A stretch of 26,190 nt of DNA, from positions 1 to 26,190 of the forward strand of contig CAMDMO010000005.1 of NCBI GenBank assembly GCA_945902255.1. Direction: 5' to 3'. The notes under the pieces are model-generated. The model was not told the origin of the DNA. It saw nothing but the letters and a program-made list of their open reading frames with translations, and ran no database searches. The DNA comes from Rickettsia typhi (GTDB lineage: Bacteria; Pseudomonadota; Alphaproteobacteria; Rickettsiales; UBA1997). Below, one piece after another: positions 1 to 7,457 of this stretch (the first letter of the stretch is position 1; every line of letters begins with the position of its first letter). The translations under genes and the position numbers were made by a program.

Positions 1-423
1 AATAAGATCTTGGTTTTCTTTCGCTTCTAAGCGGCGCTCTTCTTTTTTCTGTGCTAAAATTTTATCTTCTTCAGCTTTCGCCTTATCATAAATTTTTTTA
101 TAGCTTTTCATCGAAACACATCCCTCTCCATCCCAACATCTGCCATTACCGCAATCACAGCTGCGAATTAAATCTCCGCTACACATTTTAAGTTGATCAA
201 ATTTTGCCTCACAATCATCAGCGCAACCATTTCCAAATTGCCGCCATAACCCATTCATTGATTCACAAATTGGACGATCGTCAAAAGAAGTGAAGCGAAT
301 AGTTTGAGCAAAAACTTCGGAAAAAAGAAAATTTAAAAATAACGAAAAATAAATAAAAAACTTCGTTATTTGACGAAAAGAAAAAACTAACTGATAAAAT
401 GATATATCAAATTTTTTTTTCAT
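1..423 (-). CDS. Secreted cysteine-rich protein of unknown function, partial (C-terminus beyond window)
   Basis: This frame is open from an ATG at 421-423 to the window edge, giving 141 residues. The N-terminus is basic (MKKKFD), followed by a hydrophobic stretch at about residues 22-37 and a likely signal-peptidase site after SEVFAQ (about residue 40), so the product is probably exported. The next 60 residues carry about eight cysteines, including C-x3-C, CDCG and RCWDGEGC spacing, consistent with a small disulphide-rich periplasmic domain. From about residue 103 it becomes a charged, Lys/Glu-rich probable helix or coiled coil (KKEERRLEAKE) that continues out of the window. The start overlaps the leuB stop in an ATGA arrangement, so it is translated from the same mRNA as leuB. 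I do not recognise the family. Reading frame and export are well supported; function is unknown. Confidence 0.75.
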   Translation of the reverse strand, partial: MKKKFDISFYQLVFSFRQITKFFIYFSLFLNFLFSEVFAQTIRFTSFDDRPICESMNGLWRQFGNGCADDCEAKFDQLKMCSGDLIRSCDCGNGRCWDGEGCVSMKSYKKIYDKAKAEEDKILAQKKEERRLEAKENQDLI

Positions 424-1532
424 GCAATTTGCAGTAATTTCTTAATTTCATCGATAATTTTATCACCCATAAAAGAACAGGAAACTTTATTCTCGCCATG
501 TTTAGCAATATCAGCGGTTCTAATGCCGCTATTTAAAACATTTTCAACCGCTTTTTCAATTAAATTAGATTCTTTTTCATAGCCAAAAGAATATTTAAAC
601 ATCATTGCTAAACTTAGAATAGTTGCAATTGGATTAGCAATATTTTTACCAGCAATATCTGGTGCTGAACCATGGACTGGTTCATAAAGAGCCGCTTGTT
701 TACCATTTTTTTGTTTGGCTCCAAGAGAAGCTGAAGGCAACATTCCAAGAGATCCTGTAAGCATTGAAGCGGTATCAGATAAAATATCGCCAAACATATT
801 TCCTGTAACAATTACATCAAATTGTTTTGGATTTCTAACTAATTGCATTGAAGCATTATCAACATACATGTGAGAAAGTTCTATATCAGGATATTCTTTG
901 GCACCAATTTCAGTCACAACCTCACGCCACATTTCTGTGCATTCCAACACATTAGCCTTATCGACCGAACAAAGTTTTTTACCGCGTAATTTTGCCAATT
1001 CAAAGGAAACGCGAGCAATTCTTTCTACTTCTTTTGAATTATAAGTCATAGTATTGAAGCCCTGTCTTGAGCCATCTGCAAGGGTTTTAACTCCCCTTGG
1101 TTCGCCAAAATAAAGATCACCAGTTAATTCGCGCACAATCATTATATCAAGACCAGATACAATTTCTTTTTTCAAAGTTGAGCTATCCGCCAAAGCATTA
1201 AAAACCGTTGCAGGACGCAAATTAGCAAAGAGTTCGAGTTCTTTACGGATTCCAAGCAAACCGCGCTCTGGACGATGTTTATATTCCAAACTTTCCCACT
1301 TTAAACCGCCAACTGCTCCTAGCAAAATTGCATCTGACTTTTTTGCTAAATCTAGTGTTTCTTGAGGAAATGGCGTGCCAGTTTTATCATAAGCAATTCC
1401 ACCCAATAAAGCATTGTTAGTCTCAAATTTTTTATCAGTATTGTTTGAAAAAAAATCAATAACTTTTTTAGCCTGAGTAACCACTTCCGGACCAATTCCA
1501 TCGCCTTCAAGAAGTAAAATATTTTTTGTCAT
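420..1532 (-). CDS. leuB: 3-isopropylmalate dehydrogenase
   Basis: This enzyme oxidises and decarboxylates (2R,3S)-3-isopropylmalate to 2-oxoisocaproate with NAD+, the third step of leucine biosynthesis, in the cytoplasm. At 370 residues it is full length. The N-terminus has the family's LLLEGDGIGPEV strand. The substrate-binding arginines lie in the LRPATVF and MIVRELTGDLYFGEPRG segments. The signature GNMFGDILSDTASML carries the metal-binding aspartates, and EPVHGSAPDIAGKNIANP is the nucleotide-binding loop. It lies 16 bp downstream of cyaY and overlaps the next gene by 4 bp, so it sits in a pdxH-cyaY-leuB operon. No leuA, leuC or leuD is visible, so a complete pathway cannot be judged from this window. 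The related isocitrate and tartrate dehydrogenases are less likely given length and motifs. Confidence 0.95.
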   Translation of the reverse strand: MTKNILLLEGDGIGPEVVTQAKKVIDFFSNNTDKKFETNNALLGGIAYDKTGTPFPQETLDLAKKSDAILLGAVGGLKWESLEYKHRPERGLLGIRKELELFANLRPATVFNALADSSTLKKEIVSGLDIMIVRELTGDLYFGEPRGVKTLADGSRQGFNTMTYNSKEVERIARVSFELAKLRGKKLCSVDKANVLECTEMWREVVTEIGAKEYPDIELSHMYVDNASMQLVRNPKQFDVIVTGNMFGDILSDTASMLTGSLGMLPSASLGAKQKNGKQAALYEPVHGSAPDIAGKNIANPIATILSLAMMFKYSFGYEKESNLIEKAVENVLNSGIRTADIAKHGENKVSCSFMGDKIIDEIKKLLQIA

Positions 1533-1548
1533 TTTATGGTTTTAATAA

Positions 1549-1869
1549 TTAAGGATAAATTATGCTAAGGTTGCTTAACTCGAAAAATAATTTCTCTTCA
1601 AGTTCTTTTTGCTTAGAATCAAGCCACTTTCCAACTTCTTCCTCAAAAGAAAAATAATTAGCACCAGAAATTGGTGATGAATACCAAATTTTTTGGGAAG
1701 CGCTATGGCGATTAATTACGTAAGTTTGAGAAGTTTCTTCAATGATAATTGTCAAAATTCCATCAGAATATTCAACATCCAATTTAGAATTTTTATCTTT
1801 TTCTTCAAGCCTTTGAGCAAGAGCCATAAGAAAACTTTCGCAATGTTTTAAAAAATCTTTTTCAAGCAT
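1549..1869 (-). CDS. cyaY: Frataxin-like iron-sulfur assembly protein
   Basis: This 106-residue protein matches bacterial frataxin in length and order of elements. An acidic N-terminal helix (EKDFLKHCESF) leads to strands LDVEYSDGILTIII and TYVINRHSASQKIWYSSPISGANYF, then a C-terminal helix. The N-R-x-x-x-x-Q-K-I-W-x-S-S-P-x-S-G block is the diagnostic frataxin surface. In known systems the protein binds iron weakly and modulates cysteine desulfurase IscS during Fe-S cluster assembly. It sits 5 bp after pdxH and 16 bp before leuB. Among alphaproteobacteria frataxin is known mainly from Rickettsiales, which makes it a useful lineage hint. No isc genes are adjacent. Confidence 0.93.
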   Translation of the reverse strand: MLEKDFLKHCESFLMALAQRLEEKDKNSKLDVEYSDGILTIIIEETSQTYVINRHSASQKIWYSSPISGANYFSFEEEVGKWLDSKQKELEEKLFFELSNLSIIYP

Positions 1870-1874
1870 AATTT

Positions 1875-2483
1875 TTAAGGATAAAGTTTTTTTATTTCCC
1901 AGCCATCATTATTTTCCAATCTAGAATAAACTTCTCTTTTATGAATTCTAAAATCACCCTCTTCCCAAAATTCAATTTTCTTAGGAACCACTCTAAAACC
2001 AGACCAAAAAGGAGGTCGTGGCACATTTTGTCCTTCAAAATCTTCTGTTACTTTTGAAATTCTATCTTCAAATTCTTGCCAATTTTCCATTTCACAAGAT
2101 TGTTTAGAAGCCCATGCTCCAATTTGGCTGCCGCGTCTTCTTGAAGAAAAATAATCTTCAGCTTCTTTAACCGAAACTTTTTCAACTTTTCCTTCAATTC
2201 TAACTTGAAAACCCAAAATTCCCCAATAAAAACAAAGAGCAACATTAGGATTTTTGATTAATTCTCTGCCTTTTCTGCTAGTTAAATTAGTAAAAAAACA
2301 GAAACCTCTTTCATCAAACTTTTTTAACAGAATCATGCGAGATGATGGATTGTGATTCTCATCAACCGTTGATAAGCACATTGCAGTTGGCTCAATAATT
2401 TCTGATTTTTTGGACGCCTTATCAATCCAAGTAGAAAATTTTTGAAACGGCTCGCTAAATGAAGATTTATTAACTATAGTCAT
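1875..2483 (-). CDS. pdxH: Pyridoxamine 5'-phosphate oxidase
   Basis: This FMN enzyme oxidises pyridoxine or pyridoxamine 5'-phosphate to pyridoxal 5'-phosphate. Its 202 residues are close to the usual length. Family blocks are SSRMILLKKFDERGFCFFTN (FMN binding), SRKGRELIKNPNVALCFYW, the active-site RRGSQIGAWASKQS segment and the C-terminal signature IEFWEEGDFRIHKR; the family ends in a Leu-Tyr-Pro like the LYP here. The signature has Lys where most homologues have Asp (RLHDR), a minor deviation. It is the first gene of the pdxH-cyaY-leuB run and diverges from the Cox11-like gene across 69 bp of AT-rich DNA that must hold promoters for both directions; I could not fix a convincing -35/-10 pair there. 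No ribosome binding site precedes the ATG. Confidence 0.95.
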   Translation of the reverse strand: MTIVNKSSFSEPFQKFSTWIDKASKKSEIIEPTAMCLSTVDENHNPSSRMILLKKFDERGFCFFTNLTSRKGRELIKNPNVALCFYWGILGFQVRIEGKVEKVSVKEAEDYFSSRRRGSQIGAWASKQSCEMENWQEFEDRISKVTEDFEGQNVPRPPFWSGFRVVPKKIEFWEEGDFRIHKREVYSRLENNDGWEIKKLYP

Positions 2484-2552
2484 TTTATTTGAAAAAATTT
2501 TGATATGTTATAGTTTAAACCTACAAGGTTTTAACAAATTTAAAACAAAAAT

Positions 2553-3083
2553 ATGCATCCTAAGATAAAAATTACAGTTCAAATCGCAGCACTTTGCTTG
2601 ATTGGCTTTATAGGAATTCAAATATTTAACTCATTTTGCAGCTTAAATTCTAACTGCACACCTTTCTATTTTTCTCGCTATTTTCCAAAAACTGAAGGCG
2701 ATCAGCCAATAATAATCGCCTTTGAGTCTAAAAATTACATTGATGGTATTGAGTTTGTGCCTTATACTCCCTCAATCACAACGGTTATAAATAGAGTTAA
2801 TTCTGTCAAATATGTTGCAAGAAATACCTCAAATCACTTAATTACCTTTAAGGCATTTATTGAAAGCGATCCAGATGATTTTGCTAAATCTTTAACCCTT
2901 TATAAATGTTTGTGCAGCCATGAAATTACTATAAAAAAAGGGGAAGAAATAACCTTGCCAATAGAATTTTTAGTTAAAAATGATGAAGAGGTAGAGTATA
3001 GTATTAGAAAATATAAAGACTTGGACTCGCCTTATAAAGTTTTTAAAATAAGATATAGATTGACTGAAACTACGAAATATTAA
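2553..3083 (+). CDS. ctaG: Cox11/CtaG-like cytochrome c oxidase assembly protein (divergent)
   Basis: The 176-residue product has one N-terminal membrane anchor (about residues 7-27) followed by a periplasmic beta-sandwich. The Cox11 pattern is visible in order: a Cys just after the anchor (FCSLNSNC), an F-x-x-x-x-Y-x-x-G-I-x-F-x-P strand (residues about 57-72), a V-K-Y-V-A-R-N-T-S strand and the copper-site region KCLCSHEITIKKGEE, then LPIEFLVKND. Cox11 delivers copper to the CuB site of the haem-copper oxidase at the membrane outer face. Classical members carry CFCF; here it is CLCS, so both copper-liganding cysteines remain but the flanking Phe residues are lost. It is monocistronic, and no cox genes are near. 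The family call rests on motif order; a divergent subfamily with the same fold is possible. Confidence 0.75.
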   Translation: MHPKIKITVQIAALCLIGFIGIQIFNSFCSLNSNCTPFYFSRYFPKTEGDQPIIIAFESKNYIDGIEFVPYTPSITTVINRVNSVKYVARNTSNHLITFKAFIESDPDDFAKSLTLYKCLCSHEITIKKGEEITLPIEFLVKNDEEVEYSIRKYKDLDSPYKVFKIRYRLTETTKY

Positions 3084-3115
3084 GCTGTTTGGTAGTTTTA
3101 AAATAGCACGAACTT

Positions 3116-3142
3116 AACAAAAGGCGAAATACAAACTTCGCC
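3116..3142 (-). terminator. Probable intrinsic terminator downstream of cysS
   Basis: On the minus strand, GGCGAA pairs with TTCGCC across an 8-nt loop and is followed by TTTTGTT. It lies 38 bp beyond the cysS stop, in the 97 bp between two converging genes. Read on the plus strand the same stem could also slow transcription leaving the Cox11-like gene. A second, weaker dyad with GCGC arms is at about 3155-3177. Confidence 0.6.
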
Positions 3143-3180
3143 CCATCGCAACATAGCAGCAACGCGCTTCAGAGCGCTAT

Positions 3181-4569
3181 CTAAACCTTTTTCCAAATCG
3201 TTTTATCGCGACCAATATCTTCAAGAATTATTCCATGCGAAGTTAATAAATTATTCCTTATCTCGTCAGCTTTTAAAAAGTTTTTTTCTTGCTTTGCTTT
3301 AAGGCGCAATTCAATTTGAGAATTAATAAAAGATTCGTCAATTCCTTCATTTTTAACATCTGCATTTAATAAATTCTTATCAAACAAACCAAGCAAATCA
3401 AGGCTTGCCGCAAATTGTTTTTTAAGTTCAAGATCATTATTAGTCTTTATTTCTTTTGCCATTTCATGAAGTAAGGCAATGGTTTTTGAAATATTAAGAT
3501 CGTCAGCCAAGCATTCTAAAATCTGCGCTGGAACCACTGAATTGTCATTTGGTAAAAAATCTAAATCTAAAACTGAATAAAATTTCTCAATAGATTTTTT
3601 AGCGTCTTCTAAAGCTTTAAGATTGTAATCAAATGGTTTGCGATATTGTGTAGAAATAAGCATATAGCGAATCACTATACCGTTAATTCCCTGATCTAAC
3701 AAATCTTTTACTGTAATAAAATTCTTTAAAGATTTACTCATTTTTTCGCCATTCACAGTTAAAAAACCATTGTGAATCCAGAACCGCGCAAAGTGAGAAT
3801 TTTTTACAGCACAGCAAGTTTGAGCAATTTCATTTTCGTGATGAGGAAATTGCAAGTCGGCGCCTCCTCCATGAATATCAAAATCAGCACCCAAATATTT
3901 AAAACTCATCGCCGAGCATTCAATATGCCAACCGGGACGCCCATTTCCCCATGGGCTCGAAAAAATACTTGAAATGTCATCTTCTGCTGCCGCTGGTTTC
4001 CACAACACAAAATCAAGTGGATTTTTTTTATATGTAGCAATTTCAACGCGCGAACCAGCAATCATTTCATCAAGGCTGCGATTAGAAAGTTTTCCGTAAT
4101 CCTCATAAGAAGAAACATTAAATAAAACATGTCCATCGTCACTTTTATAAGCAAAACCGTTTTTAATAAGCTGCTCAATCATATCAATCATTTCAGGAAT
4201 ATTGTCAGTAGCGCGCGGTTCAAATGTTGGGCTCAAAACATTTAAAGCAAAAATATCTTGATAAAAAAGTGCGATAATTTTTTTAGTTAATTCTTGAATG
4301 GAAGTTTTTTGCTCTTTTGCAGCAATATTAATTTTATCATCAACATCGGTAATATTTCTGACATAAGTTACTTTTGGAAAAATTCTTTTAAAAAAACGAA
4401 ACCATAGATCATAAATTACTACGCTGCGAGCATTTCCTAAGTGAGGACGATCATAAACAGTTGGCCCACAAACATACATTTTTAAGTGCGCGGGATCTAA
4501 TAAAGTTAATTCTTCTTCTTTTCTAGAAAGTGTGTTAAAAACTCTGATTTTAATTTTCGATTCTAGCAT
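3181..4569 (-). CDS. cysS: Cysteinyl-tRNA synthetase
   Basis: This class I aminoacyl-tRNA synthetase charges tRNA-Cys. The 462 residues match the family. The Rossmann fold opens with MYVCGPTVYDRPHLGNAR (residues 31-48), where HLGN is the HIGH equivalent, and KMSKS is exact at 276-280. The zinc ligands expected from the E. coli enzyme can be placed at Cys34, Cys218 (HIECSAM), His243 and Glu247 (FPHHENE). A DALR-type helical domain and a short C-terminal anticodon-binding region (ADEIRNNL, then IILEDI) follow. It is separated by 57 bp from the upstream thioredoxin-like gene on the same strand, and its end is marked by a hairpin at 3116-3142. Confidence 0.97.
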   Translation of the reverse strand: MLESKIKIRVFNTLSRKEEELTLLDPAHLKMYVCGPTVYDRPHLGNARSVVIYDLWFRFFKRIFPKVTYVRNITDVDDKINIAAKEQKTSIQELTKKIIALFYQDIFALNVLSPTFEPRATDNIPEMIDMIEQLIKNGFAYKSDDGHVLFNVSSYEDYGKLSNRSLDEMIAGSRVEIATYKKNPLDFVLWKPAAAEDDISSIFSSPWGNGRPGWHIECSAMSFKYLGADFDIHGGGADLQFPHHENEIAQTCCAVKNSHFARFWIHNGFLTVNGEKMSKSLKNFITVKDLLDQGINGIVIRYMLISTQYRKPFDYNLKALEDAKKSIEKFYSVLDLDFLPNDNSVVPAQILECLADDLNISKTIALLHEMAKEIKTNNDLELKKQFAASLDLLGLFDKNLLNADVKNEGIDESFINSQIELRLKAKQEKNFLKADEIRNNLLTSHGIILEDIGRDKTIWKKV

Positions 4570-4626
4570 TTATTTGGTTAATTAATTTAGGAACCTCTAA
4601 AAAAACTGTCTTTTTGAGAAACTTTT

Positions 4627-5259
4627 TTACTCTACATAAAGTTCTTTCAAAATCTTATTGCGTAAGTAGTTTTTATTTTTTGTTCCTGAAAATTTTACTA
4701 TCACTTCGCCATGCCTAGAAATCAACACGGTAAAAGGAATGCGGTTATTATAGCGAATATTTTTTCTTTGTAAAAATTCTAAAAATCCATCTTTAAAAGA
4801 TAGATATTGTGGCGAAAAATAAACTTCACCAAATTTGTTAAGATAAGAACTTAGCATTTTAGCTTCAATATCGCGATCAATTGCCAAGGCAATTACCTTC
4901 AAATCAGTATTTTGAAACTCTCGCGCCACTTCGTTAATTGTTGGAAAATTTTTTGCACAAGTTTTGCACCAAGTAGTGTATATATAAAGCAATATTGGCT
5001 TACCTTCGGCTTTTTCAAACTCATTAGCTATCTGACCAGAGGTCATTGGCAATGGCTCTTGCTGGTTAAAAGTGATATTTTTAGATTCCGGTATTTTTAT
5101 ATCAAGATTAGCAACATTTTCTATAAAAAATTGCCATATAGCCAATCCTAGTAAGGCTCCAACAATAATAACGAGAAAAAACATTTTTATAATTTCCTTT
5201 GGTTTTTTGTGTTTCCAAGAATTTTTATAATCTTTTAGAGAAATAATTTTATTATTCAT
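4627..5259 (-). CDS. Membrane-anchored thioredoxin-fold (TlpA/ResA-like) protein
   Basis: I chose the ATG at 5257-5259 (MNNKIISLKDYK), giving 210 residues; the frame extends to a TTG at 5331, but that would add a 24-residue tail of no family character before the anchor. A basic segment is followed by one membrane helix (about residues 25-45), so the thioredoxin fold faces the periplasm. The active site is TTWCKTC, the C-x-x-C of TlpA/ResA-type reductases, and the later cis-proline strand is RIPFTVLISRHGEVI. Proteins of this kind keep periplasmic cysteines or cytochrome c haem-binding thiols reduced; a role in oxidase or cytochrome maturation would suit the nearby Cox11-like gene but is not shown. 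It diverges from folB across 84 bp. Confidence 0.8.
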   Translation of the reverse strand: MNNKIISLKDYKNSWKHKKPKEIIKMFFLVIIVGALLGLAIWQFFIENVANLDIKIPESKNITFNQQEPLPMTSGQIANEFEKAEGKPILLYIYTTWCKTCAKNFPTINEVAREFQNTDLKVIALAIDRDIEAKMLSSYLNKFGEVYFSPQYLSFKDGFLEFLQRKNIRYNNRIPFTVLISRHGEVIVKFSGTKNKNYLRNKILKELYVE

Positions 5260-5343
5260 GGATAAAGAGATTGATCTTAAATGAAAAAGTAAAGTAGGAT
5301 GTTTTTGGTATGAACCTTCCAATCTACGCAACTTTATTTAAAA

Positions 5344-5703
5344 ATGTTACTTAAAATAAAAAATCTCAAGCTAAAAACCATAATTGGCATTTATCCTTGG
5401 GAAGAAAAAATAGATCGCGAGATTGTTATTAATATTGAAATTGATACCGATTTCAATCAATCTCTAAAAAGCGATGATATAAATGATACTATTGATTATG
5501 ATTTTATTTCAAGCGCAGTAAAAAATTTAGTCGCTGAGAAAAAGTTTAAATTAGTTGAAAAAATGGCGCAAGAAATTATGGATTTAATCATGCAAAATCC
5601 AAAAGTAAAAAAGTGTAAATTAGAAATTGATAAAGTTGGATCAATCGACTTTATTGACTCCTTTTCCGTAACAATTGAACAAGAAAGAAAAAATGGATAT
5701 TAA
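5344..5703 (+). CDS. folB: Dihydroneopterin aldolase
   Basis: FolB cleaves 7,8-dihydroneopterin to 6-hydroxymethyl-7,8-dihydropterin and glycolaldehyde in folate synthesis. The 119 residues match the family length. The N-terminal strand and loop TIIGIYPWEEKIDREIVINIEI is the conserved I-G-x-x-x-W/x-E region with the catalytic-face Glu, and DTIDYDFISSAVKNLV, then FKLVEKMAQEIMDLI supply the pterin-binding Glu and helix. It is the first gene of a plus-strand operon; its 3' end overlaps the next start, and aroC, whose product feeds the p-aminobenzoate half of folate, is two genes away. No Shine-Dalgarno sequence is visible. Confidence 0.93.
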   Translation: MLLKIKNLKLKTIIGIYPWEEKIDREIVINIEIDTDFNQSLKSDDINDTIDYDFISSAVKNLVAEKKFKLVEKMAQEIMDLIMQNPKVKKCKLEIDKVGSIDFIDSFSVTIEQERKNGY

Positions 5704-6124
5704 AACTACGCAAGTTTTAAAATTAATTAACTCTCATTTACGCATTAAGAAATTTTTAACAATTCTATCTTACTGCCTAATTGTTGGCGGCATTTTTATT
5801 TATGTTTTTTATGCTTTAAACCAAAATAATAATATTAAAATTATTTCTGATTACAAAGAGAATTTTAAAGATTATAAAACTGAAAAAGTGATGACAAATC
5901 CGCGCATAAATTTTCAGCATAGCAATAATAACATCTACCACATTAAAGCTAAAAAAGCTGTTCATGCCAGCGATCAAGAAATGGTCTTATTTAGCGTGTT
6001 TGCAACTGGCAATGTTGGAAATATAACCGCTGGCGAGTTAAAAATTGATGAAGAAGGTGATCATTTAGTTTTTTCAAAAAATCCAATTTTAATTTTAAAT
6101 AAAACTAACAATATTCATGAGTAA
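5693..6124 (+). CDS. lptC: LptC-like single-pass membrane protein (LPS transport)
   Basis: The start at 5693 (MDIKTTQV) is inside the folB tail, overlapping it by 11 nt; an ATG at 5675 is six codons upstream and in the same frame. The 143-residue product has a cytoplasmic basic stretch, one membrane helix (about residues 24-45) and a periplasmic domain with N-P-R-x-x-F, an x-Y-x-I-K-A-K-K-A strand, a TGNV strand and a final LKIDEEGDHLVFSKNP strand. This is the layout of LptC, which passes lipopolysaccharide from the LptB2FG transporter to LptA. The last 8 nt overlap aroC. LptA and LptB, which often follow lptC, are not here. The call is by topology and short motifs, so moderate. Confidence 0.6.
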   Translation: MDIKTTQVLKLINSHLRIKKFLTILSYCLIVGGIFIYVFYALNQNNNIKIISDYKENFKDYKTEKVMTNPRINFQHSNNNIYHIKAKKAVHASDQEMVLFSVFATGNVGNITAGELKIDEEGDHLVFSKNPILILNKTNNIHE

Positions 6125-7181
6125 TAAATTTGGTCAAATATTTTCATTTACAACTTGGGGTGAAAGTCATGGTGAAGCAATTGGATGCGTTATTGACGGC
6201 TGTCCATCTTTAATTGATTTATCAGAAAATGATATTCAAAAATATCTCGATAAAAGAAGGCCGGGGCAATCAAAATTTACCACACAAAGACAAGAATTAG
6301 ATCAGGTAAAAATATTGTCTGGCGTGTTTGAAGGCAAAACCACCGGAACTCCAATTTCTCTTATCATCTATAATCAAGATCAAAAAAGCGGCGATTATGG
6401 TGATATAAAAGATAAATTTCGCCCATCTCATGCTGACTATACTTATTTTGAAAAATATGGTATTCGCGACTATCGTGGCGGTGGCAGATCTTCAGCCCGA
6501 GAAACCGCAATGAGAGTGGCTGCCGGCGGAATTGCTAGAAAAATCTTAGCCAAAGAAAATATCGAAATTATTGGCTATTTAACTCAAATTGGCGACCAAA
6601 AAATTGATCCAAGTCGCATTGATTTTAATGAAATTGAAAATAATGATTTTTTCTGTCCAGATAAAATTGCCGCTAAGAATTTTGAAGATTATTTATTAGA
6701 GATAAGAAAATCAGGAGATTCAATTGGAGCCACAATAGAGTTGGTTGCACGAAATATTCCAACTGGATTAGGAGAGCCAATTTATGATAAATTAGATGCA
6801 AGAATTGCATCTGCTTTGATGGGAATTAATGCTGTAAAAGCTGTTGAAATTGGCATTGGAGTTGATGCTGCAACAAAAAAAGGTAGTGAGCTTGCTGATG
6901 AAATGTGGATGGAAAATAACAAGTTAAAATTCTCTTCAAATCATTCTGGCGGCATTTTAGGAGGAATTTCTTCTGGTCAAGATCTAGTCGCGCGCTTCAC
7001 TGTAAAGCCTACTAGCTCTATTTTAATTCCAAGAAAAACTATCGATATTAACGGAAATAATAGCGAAATTATCACTAAAGGTCGCCACGATCCCTGCGTC
7101 GGAATTCGCGCCGTTCCTGTTGGAGAAGCAATGTTAGCCTGTGTTTTGGCTGATTTTTTATTGATGAAAAAAGCTAGATAA
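6117..7181 (+). CDS. aroC: Chorismate synthase
   Basis: AroC converts 5-enolpyruvylshikimate 3-phosphate to chorismate, the last shikimate step, using reduced FMN. At 354 residues it is full length. The three family signatures are present: GESHGEAIGCVIDGCP near residue 15, the RPSHADYTYFEKYGIRDYRGGGRSSARETAMRVA region at about 102-137 (its His and the Arg/Ser-rich loop bind substrate and FMN), and GRHDPCVGIRAVPVGEAM near the C-terminus. It is the third gene of folB-lptC-aroC, starting inside the preceding gene (8-nt overlap), so translation is probably coupled. The next downstream structure is the foldback repeat at 7280-7427. Confidence 0.97.
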   Translation: MSNKFGQIFSFTTWGESHGEAIGCVIDGCPSLIDLSENDIQKYLDKRRPGQSKFTTQRQELDQVKILSGVFEGKTTGTPISLIIYNQDQKSGDYGDIKDKFRPSHADYTYFEKYGIRDYRGGGRSSARETAMRVAAGGIARKILAKENIEIIGYLTQIGDQKIDPSRIDFNEIENNDFFCPDKIAAKNFEDYLLEIRKSGDSIGATIELVARNIPTGLGEPIYDKLDARIASALMGINAVKAVEIGIGVDAATKKGSELADEMWMENNKLKFSSNHSGGILGGISSGQDLVARFTVKPTSSILIPRKTIDINGNNSEIITKGRHDPCVGIRAVPVGEAMLACVLADFLLMKKAR

Positions 7182-7279
7182 TAGCAGTTCATCGATCAAA
7201 AATAACAACGGGCAATTATACTCCTTAGTAAATCTAGATATGGACATCATACCTAAGCTAATCTTGCACATTTCTGAGG

Positions 7280-7427
7280 CCAATTCGTCAACAAGGAATC
7301 TAACAATCCCTGTCATCCTTGATGCGAAGCGTCGAGGATCTCATAAGTTTACAAAACTTCATCAGATCCTCGGCTCTTTCAAGCCAAGGATGACGAGGGT
7401 TATTAAGATTCCTTATCGACGAATTGG
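7280..7427. repeat. Palindromic intergenic element, copy 1
   Basis: A 148-bp imperfect inverted repeat between the converging aroC and ankyrin genes. The outer arms are CCAATTCGTC (7280-7289) and GACGAATTGG (7418-7427), followed inward by AAGGAATC/GATTCCTT, GTCATCCTTG (7312-7321)/CAAGGATGAC (7385-7394) and CGAGGATCT (7333-7341)/AGATCCTCG (7364-7372), with AAGTTT/AAACTT closing the tip. Between the last two stems each arm carries its own short hairpin (GATGCGAAGCGTC on the left, GGCTCTTTCAAGCC on the right), so the predicted fold is a branched cross. It probably also ends transcription from both sides. The reading frame that crosses it is an artefact of the repeat. Confidence 0.85.
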
Positions 7428-7457
7428 TGTTTCTAACTTCGAATTTTTATTTTTTAT

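Noticed and set aside
5260..5331. 24-residue N-terminal extension of the thioredoxin-like protein from a TTG
   Set aside because: It precedes a better ATG start, lies in the divergent promoter gap with folB and adds no recognisable signal peptide.
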